Shown piece by piece: positions 1 to 8,277 of a stretch of DNA of 64,000 bases. Where the stretch lies: assembly GCA_035772405.1 (NCBI GenBank), contig JAYKKM010000078.1:1105001-1169000 (forward strand), given 5' to 3'. The notes under the pieces were generated by a model, which saw only the letters and a list, made by a program, of their open reading frames with translations, was not told where the DNA came from and ran no database searches. Numbering within the stretch: the stretch's first letter is position 1; each line of letters begins with the position of its first letter. Origin of the DNA: Chrysogorgia sp. JL179-B06 (taxonomy: Eukaryota > Cnidaria > Anthozoa > Scleralcyonacea > Chrysogorgiidae). A program made the translations under genes and the position numbers.

Positions 1-194
1 GAAATACCCAGGAATAAAATGTGCTGGAACATCATTATTGCTTTTCTTTAAAGTTTTCAATCATCTAAAAGCACGGAAAATAAATGCCTAACTGATGTAA
101 ACTGAAGCGAAACATACTGATGAACTGGTAAGGTAAACGGCAAGATCTAAAGAAGTTGAAGACGAAAACAGACCAAAAGCCATATAATAAATTC

Positions 195-336
195 CTTATT
201 AACCTCGTTTGCTCTGTCTGTACGGGAAAGTATTTGCCTTCGGTTCATCGCACAAACCTCGCTCCTTCGTCGCTCGGTCCGTACGAAAACCTCAGGCAAA
301 TACTTTCCCATACAGACCTCGCACTCGGTTAATAAG
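195..336. repeat. Foldback (MITE-like) inverted repeat
   Basis: Two imperfect arms of about 45 bp (195-239 and 292-336) are reverse complements. Both carry a CTTATTAACC-like outer end and the shared core GGGAAAGTATTTGCCT, around a loop of about 52 bp. No clear target duplication was found. It is probably a small non-autonomous DNA transposon. This rests on the visible arms only. Confidence 0.6.
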
Positions 337-381
337 TCTTTAGTATTACACATCATGCAATAGTATATTTTATGCTTACAG

Positions 382-569
382 CTAGAACTCAAGGCCTCTA
401 TAAAAGCTATGGAATGCTATTGGCTCTGTCACTTTGTAATGGTGGTAATGCTTCCCATTGTTTGTCTCAATGTGTGTACGATTTTTTGGTGTACGGTGAA
501 GATTGTCGAGCAGTTGCACCCACTATTAGTGACATTCCAGCTGAAGAAACCAAAGAACTGCTGTCAAAG
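382..569 (+). pseudogene. Isolated exon resembling a HECT (G2E3-like) domain piece
   Basis: A 188-bp open block is bounded by a good acceptor (gcttacag, 374-381) and a donor (AAAG|gtactg at 569/570). The translated block reads GMLLALSLCNGG ... CLSQCVYDFLV ... PTISDIPAEETKELLSK. This recalls the N-lobe of HECT-like ubiquitin ligase domains of the G2E3 kind, which have a LA.SL..GG ... VYDY ... PTI.DIP pattern. No neighbouring exons of the same gene are recognisable in the first 2 kb, so it is either one exon of a gene running out to the left or a captured fragment. The family call is tentative. Confidence 0.35.
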
Positions 570-868
570 GTACTGTAACAGTATTGTATTTACATTGTTT
601 GGTGAGCAGTAACATAGCAGTAGTGATACCCCCCCCCCCCCCATATAGCGTGAATATTTAATGAGGTTCTGTATAGCGTGAATTTTTAATGAGCTTTCAG
701 ATTTTAGGATTACGTCATGAGTTCTCGTCTTCCTGGGGGAGCCTTAACCCAATTATTTATTCAGATACGTCATTAAACCTTCAGGATCCTAAACCCTAGC
801 TCGTGTACCTGTAGGACCCCAATCCCTAAATAGTATTCATTTTATTTTAACTTGATCTTTTCCAGGGT
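570..868. other. Non-coding interval with poly-C run
   Basis: I see no gene here. The interval has a 14-base C run at 629-642, two copies of a TATAGCGTGAAT-like motif followed by TTTAATGAG (about 645-663 and 672-692), and otherwise unique-looking AT-rich DNA. Confidence 0.5.
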
Positions 869-1150
869 TCATTGGTGGAGATCATGCATAGTCATACCGC
901 TGACCGGATTCACTGTGTCTCTGGCATTGCACCGAGGACATCCGTGCCACAAACAGCCCTGCACTTCCCACACTGTGTTCGTCTCGGCGTTGAAACCATC
1001 GACGAGGTACTTCCCAATACGCTGCTCTCCATGATTACGGGCATGGCGGATGGCGACATTGTCTCGGTGAGCGATGTAGGCAAGCATCTTGAACGCAATG
1101 ACCGACTGTTTGTTTACGGGTTTGTAACCACAGGGAGGGAAACCATGCTG
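869..1150 (-). pseudogene. Fragment of a viral/organellar-type DNA polymerase B (upstream region), inverted
   Basis: Read on the minus strand, this block encodes a segment with IAHRDNVAIRHARN, then DGFNAETNTVWEVQGCLWHGCPRC. I associate that Gly-Cys-x-Trp-His-Gly-Cys-Pro-x-Cys pattern with the N-terminal part of DNA_pol_B_2-family proteins that are multi-copy in invertebrate genomes. It lies head-to-head with the plus-strand polymerase core that begins near 1150, so the order and orientation of the gene are scrambled. The block has no start codon of its own and ends at a stop near 869. It is a relic, not a gene. Confidence 0.6.
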
Positions 1151-2077
1151 CCATTCCGATGCTGACCGAACTCTCCATGGTATGTGGGTCACCCTCGAGC
1201 TCCAAAAAGCGTTGGAAAAGGGACATCGTTTGGTGAAGGTCGACGAAGTCTGGCACTTCCCTGAACACACCGATGGGCTCTTCAAAGACTACGTGGACGC
1301 GTTCTTGAAAATCAAGCAGAATCGAGTGGATTTCCCAAAGGCTGCGACACCGACGAGAAGAAAGCCCAGTACATCGCAGAGTACGCTGTCAAAGAAGGTA
1401 TTCGGTTGGATCCGAATCATATCGTGAAGAATCCTGGTCTGAGGGCGCTGTCTAAACTGATGCTGAATTCCTTTTGGGGTAAGTTTCATCATGTTATATT
1501 ATTAAGGTTAGAGAAATAATTATTCCGTTTTAGGGTTAGTATATCACACATAAATGTACATTAAGTATTTTTCCCCCTTTCTGTGTTCTAGGTAAATTCG
1601 CACAGCATCCCAATATGACCCAGGTGAAGATGATATCGGATCCTGCCGAATACTTTGAATTGCTGTCCAGCGACAAAGTGACCGTGACCGCTGCCAACTT
1701 CATTAACGACGAGATCATCGAAGTCCACTACGAGAATGTCGACGAATTCATCGAGGCCAACGGCAAGACGAATGTGGTCATTGCTGCCTTCACCACCGCC
1801 CATGCTCGCCTGAAGCTCTATGGTGTCCTGGAGCAACTTAACCGTCGCGTCCTATATTTTGATACCGATTCCATAATCTATGTGTCGAAAGAAGGAGATT
1901 GGGAACCACCCACCGGTTCTTACTTGGGTGAACTCACAGACGAACTAGACGGGAACCATATTACAACCTTTGTTTCAGGAGGTCCTAAGAACTATCGCTA
2001 TAAACTGAACAATGGCAAAACCGTATGCAAAGTTCGAGGCATAACTTTAAATTATAGGACCCAACAGGACGTCAATT
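1151..2077 (+). pseudogene. DNA polymerase B (DNA_pol_B_2 type) core with an intron, split by the Polinton
   Basis: This piece contains a thumb/palm segment ending in SKLMLNSFWG (motif B), then a 113-bp phase-1 GT-AG intron (1479-1591). The second exon continues with GKFAQHP and later YFDTDSIIY (motif C, the metal-binding aspartates). A one-base loss near 1318 shifts the frame, so the copy is already decayed. The reading frame is open up to the Polinton insertion point at 2077 and resumes at 21055. It is a different polymerase from the one inside the Polinton: it has different motif B wording (SFWG rather than SVFG) and carries an intron. It is probably from an older selfish element, or an expanded polB family of the host. 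Confidence 0.75.
2072..2077. other. Left target-site duplication of the Polinton
   Basis: TCAATT directly precedes the element and is repeated directly after it (21049-21054). Six bases is the diagnostic length for Polinton/Maverick integration. Confidence 0.95.
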
Positions 2078-2363
2078 AGTAGTAGGGAAGTGGCGGTTTC
2101 ATCTCATTTCAAAAAAAGTGAGTTGAGATCGGCGTGTTTTCAAGAGTGAGTTGGTACCCCAGTCCACCCCAACCCCCACACGGTCATTTTTCCCCGCGAC
2201 TTTTTCTGGGTGACGTCACTCATCCTACCGACCGCATACCAAAAATCCAATAGCGCAGGCTCATACTGGGTTCGGACACCCCGACCTTCCCGAAAACCCC
2301 CGCGGTCATTTTTCCCCAGTCTCCCGGTCACTTCCGGTGGAGTGACGTCATTCGAAAAAAAAA
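2078..2363 (+). repeat. Left terminal inverted repeat of the Polinton
   Basis: It starts AGTAGTAGGGAAGTGG and matches the reverse complement of 20763-21048 with two substitutions and a one-base difference in an A run. It contains two full CRE/ATF palindromes TGACGTCA (2211-2218 and 2343-2350). The open frame inside it is mirrored in the right TIR and is not credited as a gene. Polinton TIRs are thought to be the protein-primed replication ends and the integrase substrates. Confidence 0.96.
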
Positions 2364-2364
2364 A

Positions 2365-2394
2365 TAATTTCTAACCTGATCGAGTTAGAAATTA
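2365..2394. terminator. Hairpin at the 3' end of the left gene block
   Basis: An 11-bp perfect stem (TAATTTCTAAC, 2365-2375, with its complement at 2384-2394) and an 8-nt loop lie 20 bp past the stop of the zinc-finger gene, between it and the left TIR. It matches the hairpins found after other genes of the element. Confidence 0.6.
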
Positions 2395-2413
2395 ATAATG
2401 TCTATGACGTCGT

Positions 2414-2671
2414 TTAACGATTCATGACTCTGGACTTGTTTCCATCTATTGCGGTTTTGTGTTGAGCGTTTAGATGTTTTACCATCTCCTTATCTTCACC
2501 AGGTATTTTTTCTTTACACACATAGCATACATTTTTCAGTTTCACTGGTTTTTTTCCAGGATGTCTTGACTTCATATGAAGTCTCATACCTGTAGGTGTT
2601 CCAACGTATCCACAAGAGCATTCCCCTCTTCTCTCTTCTCCAAACCTAACTAGTTTTAATAGGTGACTCAT
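2414..2671 (-). CDS. Small zinc-finger protein
   Basis: This is an 85-residue protein starting at the methionine just 10 bp past the polymerase stop, which is preferred to the longer frame that overlaps the polymerase. It has two Cys/His clusters: GECSCGYVGTPTGMRLHMKSRH (a C-x-C...H...H finger) and CYVCKEKIPGEDKEMVKHLNAQH (C-x2-C...H-x4-H). The rest is basic, so nucleic-acid binding is likely. It is the last gene of the minus-strand replication block, so it may act with the polymerase or on the nearby TIR. The exact role is unknown. Confidence 0.7.
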   Translation of the reverse strand: MSHLLKLVRFGEERRGECSCGYVGTPTGMRLHMKSRHPGKKPVKLKNVCYVCKEKIPGEDKEMVKHLNAQHKTAIDGNKSRVMNR

Positions 2672-2681
2672 TTTACGTTTA

Positions 2682-5600
2682 TTATACAACGACGTAGTGT
2701 CCCTCCTCCCCGATTTTATAATGTCCCAAAGCCAGTGTGTTAACTCCATCAGGTAAGATGTGCCGTTTGTCGTCGTTAGAACTTAACGCTGTCTTGTTAA
2801 CGGCTTCCGTGTAGATCTCATGTCCACGTGATCTGAACACATTCATAGTTTTGTGTATAGACTCTCCAGTGAATAAGCAATCTCTATAGTCGTTGAACTT
2901 AATGTCTTTGTCGACAACGCCTTTTTTAATTCCTTTACATTTTTTCTGGTCACCATGTAGTGTTCTGAAAGCATAGAGTTTAGCTCTAAGTCCAACGAAT
3001 TCGAGAACTTGTTCCCCGGAGTGCTCGTCTTTCATCATGCCAAGCACTTTCTTGTTTCGATCTATTGGGATACAGCTCGGGTGGTTCTTTGTGTATCCAG
3101 ACGTATCAAACTGTTTCTCTACGTCTCCGCTAATATCTTTGTAGAAATCCTCTGTGAAAATTTCGTACATGAGACTGTCCGTGTCTGTGAAAAGTAATGT
3201 AGCTCGCTCACCATATTTAGGTTTGATATAGTCATAGTGGAATTCGTACATGATTGTCTTACTCAAGTCTAGGATAGACATTCCTAGATAGACTGGCTTG
3301 TTAAATTTTACTTTAGTTCGTCTCATATGTACAGCTATCAAATTCTCGTCGAAAATAGTTCTATAATGATAATTAGGTTTCGCGACTAACTTTCTCATCT
3401 TCTCTTCGGTAGTGACCAGCTGGATATCCACTCTGTTACGAATATTTTCCATGGTTTTACCAAAAACAGAGTTGTTCATGAGTTTGAAAAAGTCTTTCTC
3501 AAACTCATTCTTAGCTTTAGTCCTAAGCTGTGTGTTCAGATCGATATACTTCGCCATCCACGGACTCTCTACAAAAGTTATTCCACGATGAATCTTAGTT
3601 AGTTTCAACCCTAACCTCAAATACATTTCAAGATTTTTCTTGTGTAGCACATAGTTGGTCTTATCGTTCAAATTCGGAATAAGTTTCTCTACTCCGTTTA
3701 CCATGACTCTCTCTGGTGCAAGCGGATAGTCGTTATGAAGATCATGAAGTTCTTTTGGATACTCTAGATCCACTTCCAAAATACATGGTATGTCTTGCCA
3801 GGATTCTAAATTACCTATCCACTCAAAACCATGCGTGGGGAGTAGCATGCTCATAGCTGCTCCATATAAGTTATTTTTGTCTAGGTCTGGGAGAAACACA
3901 CTTGGTTTTGTAGGATCGTGTAGTGAGTCTCCAGTGCGTTCAATGATCGCGTCACTATTAATATGATCCATGTGTTTGTTGTTGGCGACAGCATGTCTCT
4001 TAGTGATAGTGCTCACACCACCACGGATTCCAGATTCTATCATCAAAAGCATGTCTATGTCTGTTATTAGTTCTAGTTCGATGTTAGTGGTTTTCAATAA
4101 CGCGTCCCATGCCAAACCAGGTGCAGTAAAGTAGAATGCGGGATCGAGTTTGTAGTGAGTCTTGCATGTCTTCCTAAAATTTTCGAAAACATCCTCTAGC
4201 AACATCACATCTGTTTTCAAGTATAGGTCGTGATATTCTCTCATCGTAGTCATGTTGAAGTGCTTCCAAACCTTTTTAGCATGGTTGTAGTCTACATCAC
4301 TAATATCACTGTCAGTAAGTTTTGAGTAAAACCTCTCTTTCATCGGCAATGTTGTCTCGTCTAGCTTACCCAATCCAGTCATGTGTTCGTACGGGAACAC
4401 ACCCTTCTGTGAGACTAACTCGAAATCTTGACCAAACACTCTTTTGGTTGACGTTAAACTTTTCTTGTAAAGATTTTTAACCAACTTGTCTAGACCGGAA
4501 GACATGAACTTTATGCTATCTATGAATCTTATCTCTCGCTTGACAGGTCTCTCCTCACCATCGTTGTCTGTCTCATAGTCAATGACGATATCCTTACTGA
4601 ACGAGATATATTTCTCCTCGTTGTTTGGAATACATCTAATCTCACCGTCCGTAACGCTAAGATTTTTTACGAAAAGATGTGAGTCATAACCGGATAAGTT
4701 ATGAAAAATAACCGGCACGAATTTCGGTAGTTTATATTTCAAATTACAACTGCTATGTGCAGCCCCACGAAACTTACCGGTGAGATGACAATGATCGCGA
4801 ACTTTACGGTCTGGGTTACCTTTTCTAGTCTTTTGAGTCCAGTCCTTACCACACAACCAACACGTCTCACTACTCTCGTAGACTTGTTTGTCGACTGACC
4901 TATAGATCATGTCTTTCGCGACTTTAAATTTGTCGTAGACGTTTTTCACGGCTCTCTCCACCTCCATGACAAACTTCTCACCGACGTTATCACCTTCAGT
5001 CTTTTTGGTGTAGAGGTAAGGTTCTTCATAGTGGAGTGAGTCGTCGTGACACTTGAGGTGAAAACAAAATCCAGATGGTGTGTGATGTTGATACTTAGTT
5101 GTTGAGCTACTTTCCGGGTTGTTGACACATCCATCGATAGGTTCGATAAAACTTTCGAAATCTGCATAGATTACAAATGGTACGTCTTGTGTTTTGTAGA
5201 CATTCTCAAACTTTATGGTGCTCTCCTCTTCTGGCATTTCTGTCTTAATACTGTCTACGTTCGAACAACGCTCGACGTGTTTCTCTAGAACTTTCTCACT
5301 AGTGAAACTATTTAGACACCGATAACAAAAGTAGATCGCGTGTTGGTGTTTACTTTTCGTACTAGATAACAGTCGGCTCATATTTTTAATCCACGCGTAG
5401 TGAGAGTTAACCGTCCCATCTTCAAGCTGTTCTGTAATGAGTAACAGGTTAATAGTGTTTTTTGAGTCACCTCCAATGAGAAGTGGGTAGACACCGGTTT
5501 TCTCTTCGTATGCGAACACGTTAATACTAATCTTATTGTTTTTCGTGAACTTCTTAATGTCTGATAGTGGTGTGGGGAATGAGATTCCACTCCAGTCGAA

Positions 5601-6371
5601 CTTCTCAGACTCTATTCTTAGGTTTTTACTTAACCTCTCCGCATTTTTTTGTCTCAATGATCTCGCGGAGGTGATGGCCCATTTCAAACACTCGTTGTCA
5701 GTCTTGTTTTGAACGTTGACGATCGCGAGTTTTTTAACCAACGCTGCCGGTGTTGGGATATACGACGACCCGCTTATTGGCTTGTATGTGTCAATGTATA
5801 TGTCTAGTTTCACGACACGTAGGACTCGCCATCCACTCCCTTTTTTCAAGTAAGTCGACAAGTTTTCTAAAAATTTTCCAACAGACTTATCGTATAACTC
5901 GTCCGTATCGGTCCCAGACAACGTGGTGTTCACGCGAGAACGAAACATTGCGACCGCTTCGATAGGTCCAGCGTCAGTCGTTCTCACCATGACACATTCC
6001 AACGCGAGTTTTGTTTTTAATCCACTTCTCTTTTTCACTTCACTAGTCCAAAGATCGATCACGAGAGTTTTTGAATTCGTTAGGAAAGTCTTTGGATCTA
6101 CTTTCCCTTGAGCGTCTATAGTGAAAGTCTCTGAAAATCCACGTATAGACTGTTCAGTCCTCTCCACAACTTGATCTTGCGCGTCGTGAAACACGTCTTC
6201 TGGTTCTTGCGCGTCGTGGAACACGTCTTCTGGTTCAGTCGTCTCGAATAGAGAGGTTACCGTGCTTCTCAGAGACGTGAAAGCAGCTGCGACTCTCTCC
6301 CTAATTGGCTCTGGTGTATGACTAACAAACCAGTCAGACCATTTGCTAAGTTTTCCTTTCAAGTAGTTCAT
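2682..6371 (-). CDS. polB: Protein-primed DNA polymerase B with embedded HNH/endonuclease-VII-like motif
   Basis: This 1229-residue replicative polymerase is the hallmark Polinton enzyme, expected to copy the linear element from its TIR ends using a protein primer. Motifs in order: a Cys/His cluster (about 349-369), exonuclease I DFES (404-407), an endonuclease-VII-like HNH segment CWLCGKDW...RDHCHLTGKFRGAAHSSCN (504-542), Exo II HNLSGYD (557-563), Exo III YHDLYLKTD (713-721), motif A DLDKNNLYG (829-837), motif B KLMNNSVFG (963-971) and motif C DTDS (1063-1066). The region between A and B is long enough for the TPR2 insertion of protein-primed enzymes. The N-terminal 100 or so residues look amphipathic/basic and carry a tandem 10-residue repeat (EPEDVFHDAQ). 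The start is preceded by ATAATAAATAG. All catalytic motifs look intact. Confidence 0.96.
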   Translation of the reverse strand: MNYLKGKLSKWSDWFVSHTPEPIRERVAAAFTSLRSTVTSLFETTEPEDVFHDAQEPEDVFHDAQDQVVERTEQSIRGFSETFTIDAQGKVDPKTFLTNSKTLVIDLWTSEVKKRSGLKTKLALECVMVRTTDAGPIEAVAMFRSRVNTTLSGTDTDELYDKSVGKFLENLSTYLKKGSGWRVLRVVKLDIYIDTYKPISGSSYIPTPAALVKKLAIVNVQNKTDNECLKWAITSARSLRQKNAERLSKNLRIESEKFDWSGISFPTPLSDIKKFTKNNKISINVFAYEEKTGVYPLLIGGDSKNTINLLLITEQLEDGTVNSHYAWIKNMSRLLSSTKSKHQHAIYFCYRCLNSFTSEKVLEKHVERCSNVDSIKTEMPEEESTIKFENVYKTQDVPFVIYADFESFIEPIDGCVNNPESSSTTKYQHHTPSGFCFHLKCHDDSLHYEEPYLYTKKTEGDNVGEKFVMEVERAVKNVYDKFKVAKDMIYRSVDKQVYESSETCWLCGKDWTQKTRKGNPDRKVRDHCHLTGKFRGAAHSSCNLKYKLPKFVPVIFHNLSGYDSHLFVKNLSVTDGEIRCIPNNEEKYISFSKDIVIDYETDNDGEERPVKREIRFIDSIKFMSSGLDKLVKNLYKKSLTSTKRVFGQDFELVSQKGVFPYEHMTGLGKLDETTLPMKERFYSKLTDSDISDVDYNHAKKVWKHFNMTTMREYHDLYLKTDVMLLEDVFENFRKTCKTHYKLDPAFYFTAPGLAWDALLKTTNIELELITDIDMLLMIESGIRGGVSTITKRHAVANNKHMDHINSDAIIERTGDSLHDPTKPSVFLPDLDKNNLYGAAMSMLLPTHGFEWIGNLESWQDIPCILEVDLEYPKELHDLHNDYPLAPERVMVNGVEKLIPNLNDKTNYVLHKKNLEMYLRLGLKLTKIHRGITFVESPWMAKYIDLNTQLRTKAKNEFEKDFFKLMNNSVFGKTMENIRNRVDIQLVTTEEKMRKLVAKPNYHYRTIFDENLIAVHMRRTKVKFNKPVYLGMSILDLSKTIMYEFHYDYIKPKYGERATLLFTDTDSLMYEIFTEDFYKDISGDVEKQFDTSGYTKNHPSCIPIDRNKKVLGMMKDEHSGEQVLEFVGLRAKLYAFRTLHGDQKKCKGIKKGVVDKDIKFNDYRDCLFTGESIHKTMNVFRSRGHEIYTEAVNKTALSSNDDKRHILPDGVNTLALGHYKIGEEGHYVVV
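6177..6236 (-). repeat. 30-bp in-frame tandem duplication in polB
   Basis: Two 30-bp units differ at one base and encode EPEDVFHDAQ twice (residues 46-65). The linker is acidic and probably unstructured, lying between the N-terminal amphipathic region and the polymerase body. A near-perfect tandem copy points to recent slippage. Confidence 0.8.
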
Positions 6372-6391
6372 CTTATCTATTTATTATTGTG
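6372..6391 (-). promoter_or_regulatory. AT-rich start signal of polB
   Basis: On the minus strand, AATAATAAATAG sits a few bases before the polB ATG. It matches the TATAATAAA-like motif shared by most genes of the element. Confidence 0.55.
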
Positions 6392-6420
6392 TGCTCGTTT
6401 TAAACAAAGTCGATTCTATA

Positions 6421-6451
6421 AGTTTCGAAAGACACAAAACCTTTCGAAGTT
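6421..6451. terminator. Hairpin after the 96-residue gene
   Basis: TTCGAAAG (6424-6431) and CTTTCGAA (6441-6448) form an 8-bp stem with a 9-nt loop, followed by an A/T run. It lies 3' of the gene that ends at 6465 and before polB. Confidence 0.5.
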
Positions 6452-6464
6452 AAAAAAAAATTTC

Positions 6465-6755
6465 TCATCTCACGAACTCATCGTATTCTGATTCACTCAT
6501 TTGAGTTTGTAAAAAGTAAAATATCACTCCAGATGAGTGAAGATAGTGACGACGAACCATAGTCGTTAACATATCAAGAGTCATATCACCGTCTTCGTCA
6601 GTGTATAGTCTGGTAAACGTTTCAATCTCGTGTTTGGAGACAGTCTGTCCATATCCGAGCACTTTGAACAGTAGAACAAGTATAAGCATACTGTCGGCTT
6701 CGTTAAACCAGATGTCTATTATCATCTCGATAAGTTCACTTGTTATCATATTCAT
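6465..6755 (-). CDS. Hypothetical small acidic protein of the Polinton
   Basis: A 96-residue protein I do not recognise. It is mostly predicted helix with hydrophobic stretches (IIDIWFNEADSMLILVLLFKVLGYG) and an Asp-rich loop (TDEDGDMTLDML) that only loosely recalls an EF-hand: the glycine is misplaced, so calcium binding is not claimed. It sits between polB and a DNA-binding-like gene in the same orientation, and a hairpin follows its stop. It lacks a clean TATAATAAA motif (AAGTAAAGACAA upstream), so it may depend on a neighbouring transcript. Confidence 0.6.
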   Translation of the reverse strand: MNMITSELIEMIIDIWFNEADSMLILVLLFKVLGYGQTVSKHEIETFTRLYTDEDGDMTLDMLTTMVRRHYLHSSGVIFYFLQTQMSESEYDEFVR

Positions 6756-6800
6756 TGTTTGTCTTTACTTTCACAACTTTTTAAACAAAGTGAACTCGAT

Positions 6801-7205
6801 TCATTCTTTTCGAAATGTATACGTAACTCCGTCAACTATGAGACTTTTCCCTGTTTTTATACGATAAGTAATAGACCCTGCAAACATTTTCAAACTGTTT
6901 GCTAACTCAAATATACTTTTGTATTTTGTTTCCTCTCCAGTGTCCATGTTTGTTTTAGTCACGGTCTGAGCAGGTTTTCCAACTTTACAGTGATCATATC
7001 TTTTTGGTATCTCTTCAGGTTCAAGACCTAGTGTTTGTCTAATTTCCCTATGAGTTGTTGTATGGTTCAGTTTAACTCCTCGCTCTTTTGCAATAACTTT
7101 TAGATCATTAAGAGTTAGTCGCGGATCCTTCTCTTTTTTTGGTTTTGGTTTTCTCTTAACTTTTGGTTTTTGAATTTTGTTGAGTGAACCTTTTGGTCGT
7201 GTCAT
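6801..7205 (-). CDS. Basic DNA-binding protein with AT-hook-like N-terminus and NUMOD1/IENR-like C-terminus
   Basis: The chosen start gives 134 residues beginning MTRPKGSLNK; the longer in-frame start is less likely because TATATAAAAAAGAG sits just before this ATG. The N-terminus is Lys/Pro-rich with an RPKGS AT-hook-like core. A middle segment (LTLNDLKVIAKERGVKLNHT) could be a small SAP/LEM-type helix pair. The C-terminal 40 residues (YKSIFELANSLKMFAGSITYRI...VDGVTYTF) match the pattern of NUMOD1/IENR1 helix-turn-helix modules of homing endonucleases, but no nuclease domain is attached. A role in replication, TIR recognition or transcription is inferred. Confidence 0.7.
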   Translation of the reverse strand: MTRPKGSLNKIQKPKVKRKPKPKKEKDPRLTLNDLKVIAKERGVKLNHTTTHREIRQTLGLEPEEIPKRYDHCKVGKPAQTVTKTNMDTGEETKYKSIFELANSLKMFAGSITYRIKTGKSLIVDGVTYTFRKE

Positions 7206-7253
7206 CTCTTTTTTATATAATGTTTTTTTTAAAAAAATGTTTTTCAATTTTGT

Positions 7254-7427
7254 TTAGAGATCCATCACGAGGACGACACCTAATCTGATAGATTGAGCAC
7301 CCCATTTGACGAGGTGACCACCCGCTACTAACAAGACACAACCTACTGTCAACTTTGTTGTGAATGCAAAGGTGGAGGTGTCTTTCGCGATGACCGTACT
7401 GTTATCTTCACTAGTAGTGTTATCCAT
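7254..7427 (-). CDS. 57-residue single-pass membrane protein
   Basis: This small frame begins MDNTTSEDNS and ends TAA at 7254. Its ATG is fused to a textbook TTATAATAA|ATG start signal, the best evidence that it is real. A Ser/Thr/Asp-rich N-terminus is followed by a hydrophobic stretch (KLTVGCVLLVAGGHLVKWGAQ) and a second one near the C-terminus. It could be a virion or host-membrane protein; function unknown. Confidence 0.65.
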   Translation of the reverse strand: MDNTTSEDNSTVIAKDTSTFAFTTKLTVGCVLLVAGGHLVKWGAQSIRLGVVLVMDL

Positions 7428-7438
7428 TTATTATAAGT
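7428..7438 (-). promoter_or_regulatory. TATAATAA start signal
   Basis: On the minus strand CTTATAATAA directly abuts the ATG of the 57-residue gene, a clear instance of the element-wide motif. Confidence 0.6.
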
Positions 7439-7453
7439 TTTCGTGAAAAAACA

Positions 7454-7663
7454 TTACACTCTTTTTCTCGTAGCGACTAGTGGAGTTTTTCCACAGTCAA
7501 ACTCTTTTTCTGCAATCTCCAAACTACTCGTGAGTCCATCAACATCGATCATCGCCGATGCTCCGTCTGCTATTTGTCGTGCACGAGCACCGATGAGAAG
7601 AGATCTTTCAAACTCGTTCACGTACGAGAAGTGAGAACTCGTTGGGTTTTTTTCGTTGTCCAT
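7454..7663 (-). CDS. RPB6/omega-like small RNA polymerase subunit
   Basis: A 69-residue protein. Residues 19-55 (ERSLLIGARARQIADGA ... SLEIAEKEF) follow the conserved RPB6/omega core: (Y/F)ER...LG.RA.QI..GA, then an acidic spacer, then L.IA.KE, ending in a hydrophobic/basic strand (KTPLVATRKRV). RPB6 stabilises the largest subunit of eukaryotic and NCLDV RNA polymerases. The acidic N-tail of cellular RPB6 is missing, as expected for a minimal viral form. No large RNA polymerase subunit is present in the element, so the protein would have to work with a host polymerase or that of another virus. The assignment is by pattern only; a profile search would settle it. Confidence 0.6.
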   Translation of the reverse strand: MDNEKNPTSSHFSYVNEFERSLLIGARARQIADGASAMIDVDGLTSSLEIAEKEFDCGKTPLVATRKRV

Positions 7664-7670
7664 TTACTTT

Positions 7671-7701
7671 GTTTTCCAAACACATTACTATGTTTGGAAA
7701 C
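7671..7701. terminator. Hairpin between the SSB-like and RPB6-like genes
   Basis: TTTCCAAAC (7673-7681) and GTTTGGAAA (7692-7700) form a 9-bp stem with a 10-nt loop, about 25 bp past the stop of the gene ending at 7725. Confidence 0.5.
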
Positions 7702-7724
7702 TATAGGAAGACCCGATTTCTAAC

Positions 7725-8222
7725 TTAGAAGAGTATACGTTCACGTCTCAATTTCGTTTCTTTCTTTTCGTCTAAGATTACTATTTCGTGAAAGTACAAC
7801 TGTAAGTGTGCTACACCGTCTTTGATGAATGCACTACTCACATCGATGGCTGTATTTACTTTATATTTCTTAAGTTTCAGTAGATCGTCGAATTTCACCT
7901 CCTCGTCATCCTCCTTGTACGCTGTGAAGAGATCAGGATTCGCTTTGATGTACACCTTGTCGTTGTACAATCCACTTTTCACTTCAGTGACCACGACACC
8001 CTTGTCTGCAAGTCCTTTCAAACAGTCTTCTCCAACCTTCTCCAATTTCGTCAACTGGTCTTCGTCGAGACACAACGCTGCGGTGAATTTCTTCTTGTCA
8101 AACTTACTCTCTTGAACACCAAATGTGAACACATCTTTGAGTAGGATAGGTTCCATCTTGATACTCACTGTAGCGTTGTTGAATTTCTTGTTAATCATAC
8201 ACTTTCCAAATTCTATACTCAT
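7725..8222 (-). CDS. Putative single-stranded DNA-binding protein
   Basis: 165 residues from the methionine that follows TATAATAAAGAGA (8223-8235 on the minus strand); an upstream in-frame ATG is ignored for that reason. The order of elements (KMEPILLKDVFTF, a Lys-rich middle, VYIKANPDLFTAY, KVNTAIDVSSAFIKDGVAHLQLYFHEIVIL) recalls OB-fold ssDNA-binding proteins of phage and viral type (DUF2815/gp2.5-like), with a strongly charged composition. A strand-displacing protein-primed polymerase needs an SSB, and the gene lies in the replication block. The family call is an inference. Confidence 0.5.
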   Translation of the reverse strand: MSIEFGKCMINKKFNNATVSIKMEPILLKDVFTFGVQESKFDKKKFTAALCLDEDQLTKLEKVGEDCLKGLADKGVVVTEVKSGLYNDKVYIKANPDLFTAYKEDDEEVKFDDLLKLKKYKVNTAIDVSSAFIKDGVAHLQLYFHEIVILDEKKETKLRRERILF

Positions 8223-8226
8223 TCTC

Positions 8227-8235
8227 TTTATTATA
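8227..8235 (-). promoter_or_regulatory. TATAATAAA start signal
   Basis: A perfect TATAATAAA on the minus strand, four bases before the chosen ATG of the SSB-like gene. Confidence 0.6.
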
Positions 8236-8277
8236 CTTTTTCTCAATCATCTGATGTGTGTGTGTGTATTGATTTCT

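Noticed and set aside
2140..2331. 63-residue ORF in the left TIR, repeated in the right TIR (20795-21022)
   Set aside because: It exists only because the TIRs are identical; no start signal or hairpin, and the composition is that of GC-rich terminal DNA.
3009..6111. Several 60-70-residue frames on both strands inside polB
   Set aside because: Shadows of the intact polymerase frame; no promoter motif or recognisable protein pattern.
6465..6755. EF-hand calcium-binding protein
   Set aside because: The Asp-rich loop has glycine in the wrong place and lacks the terminal Glu; one weak loop is not enough.
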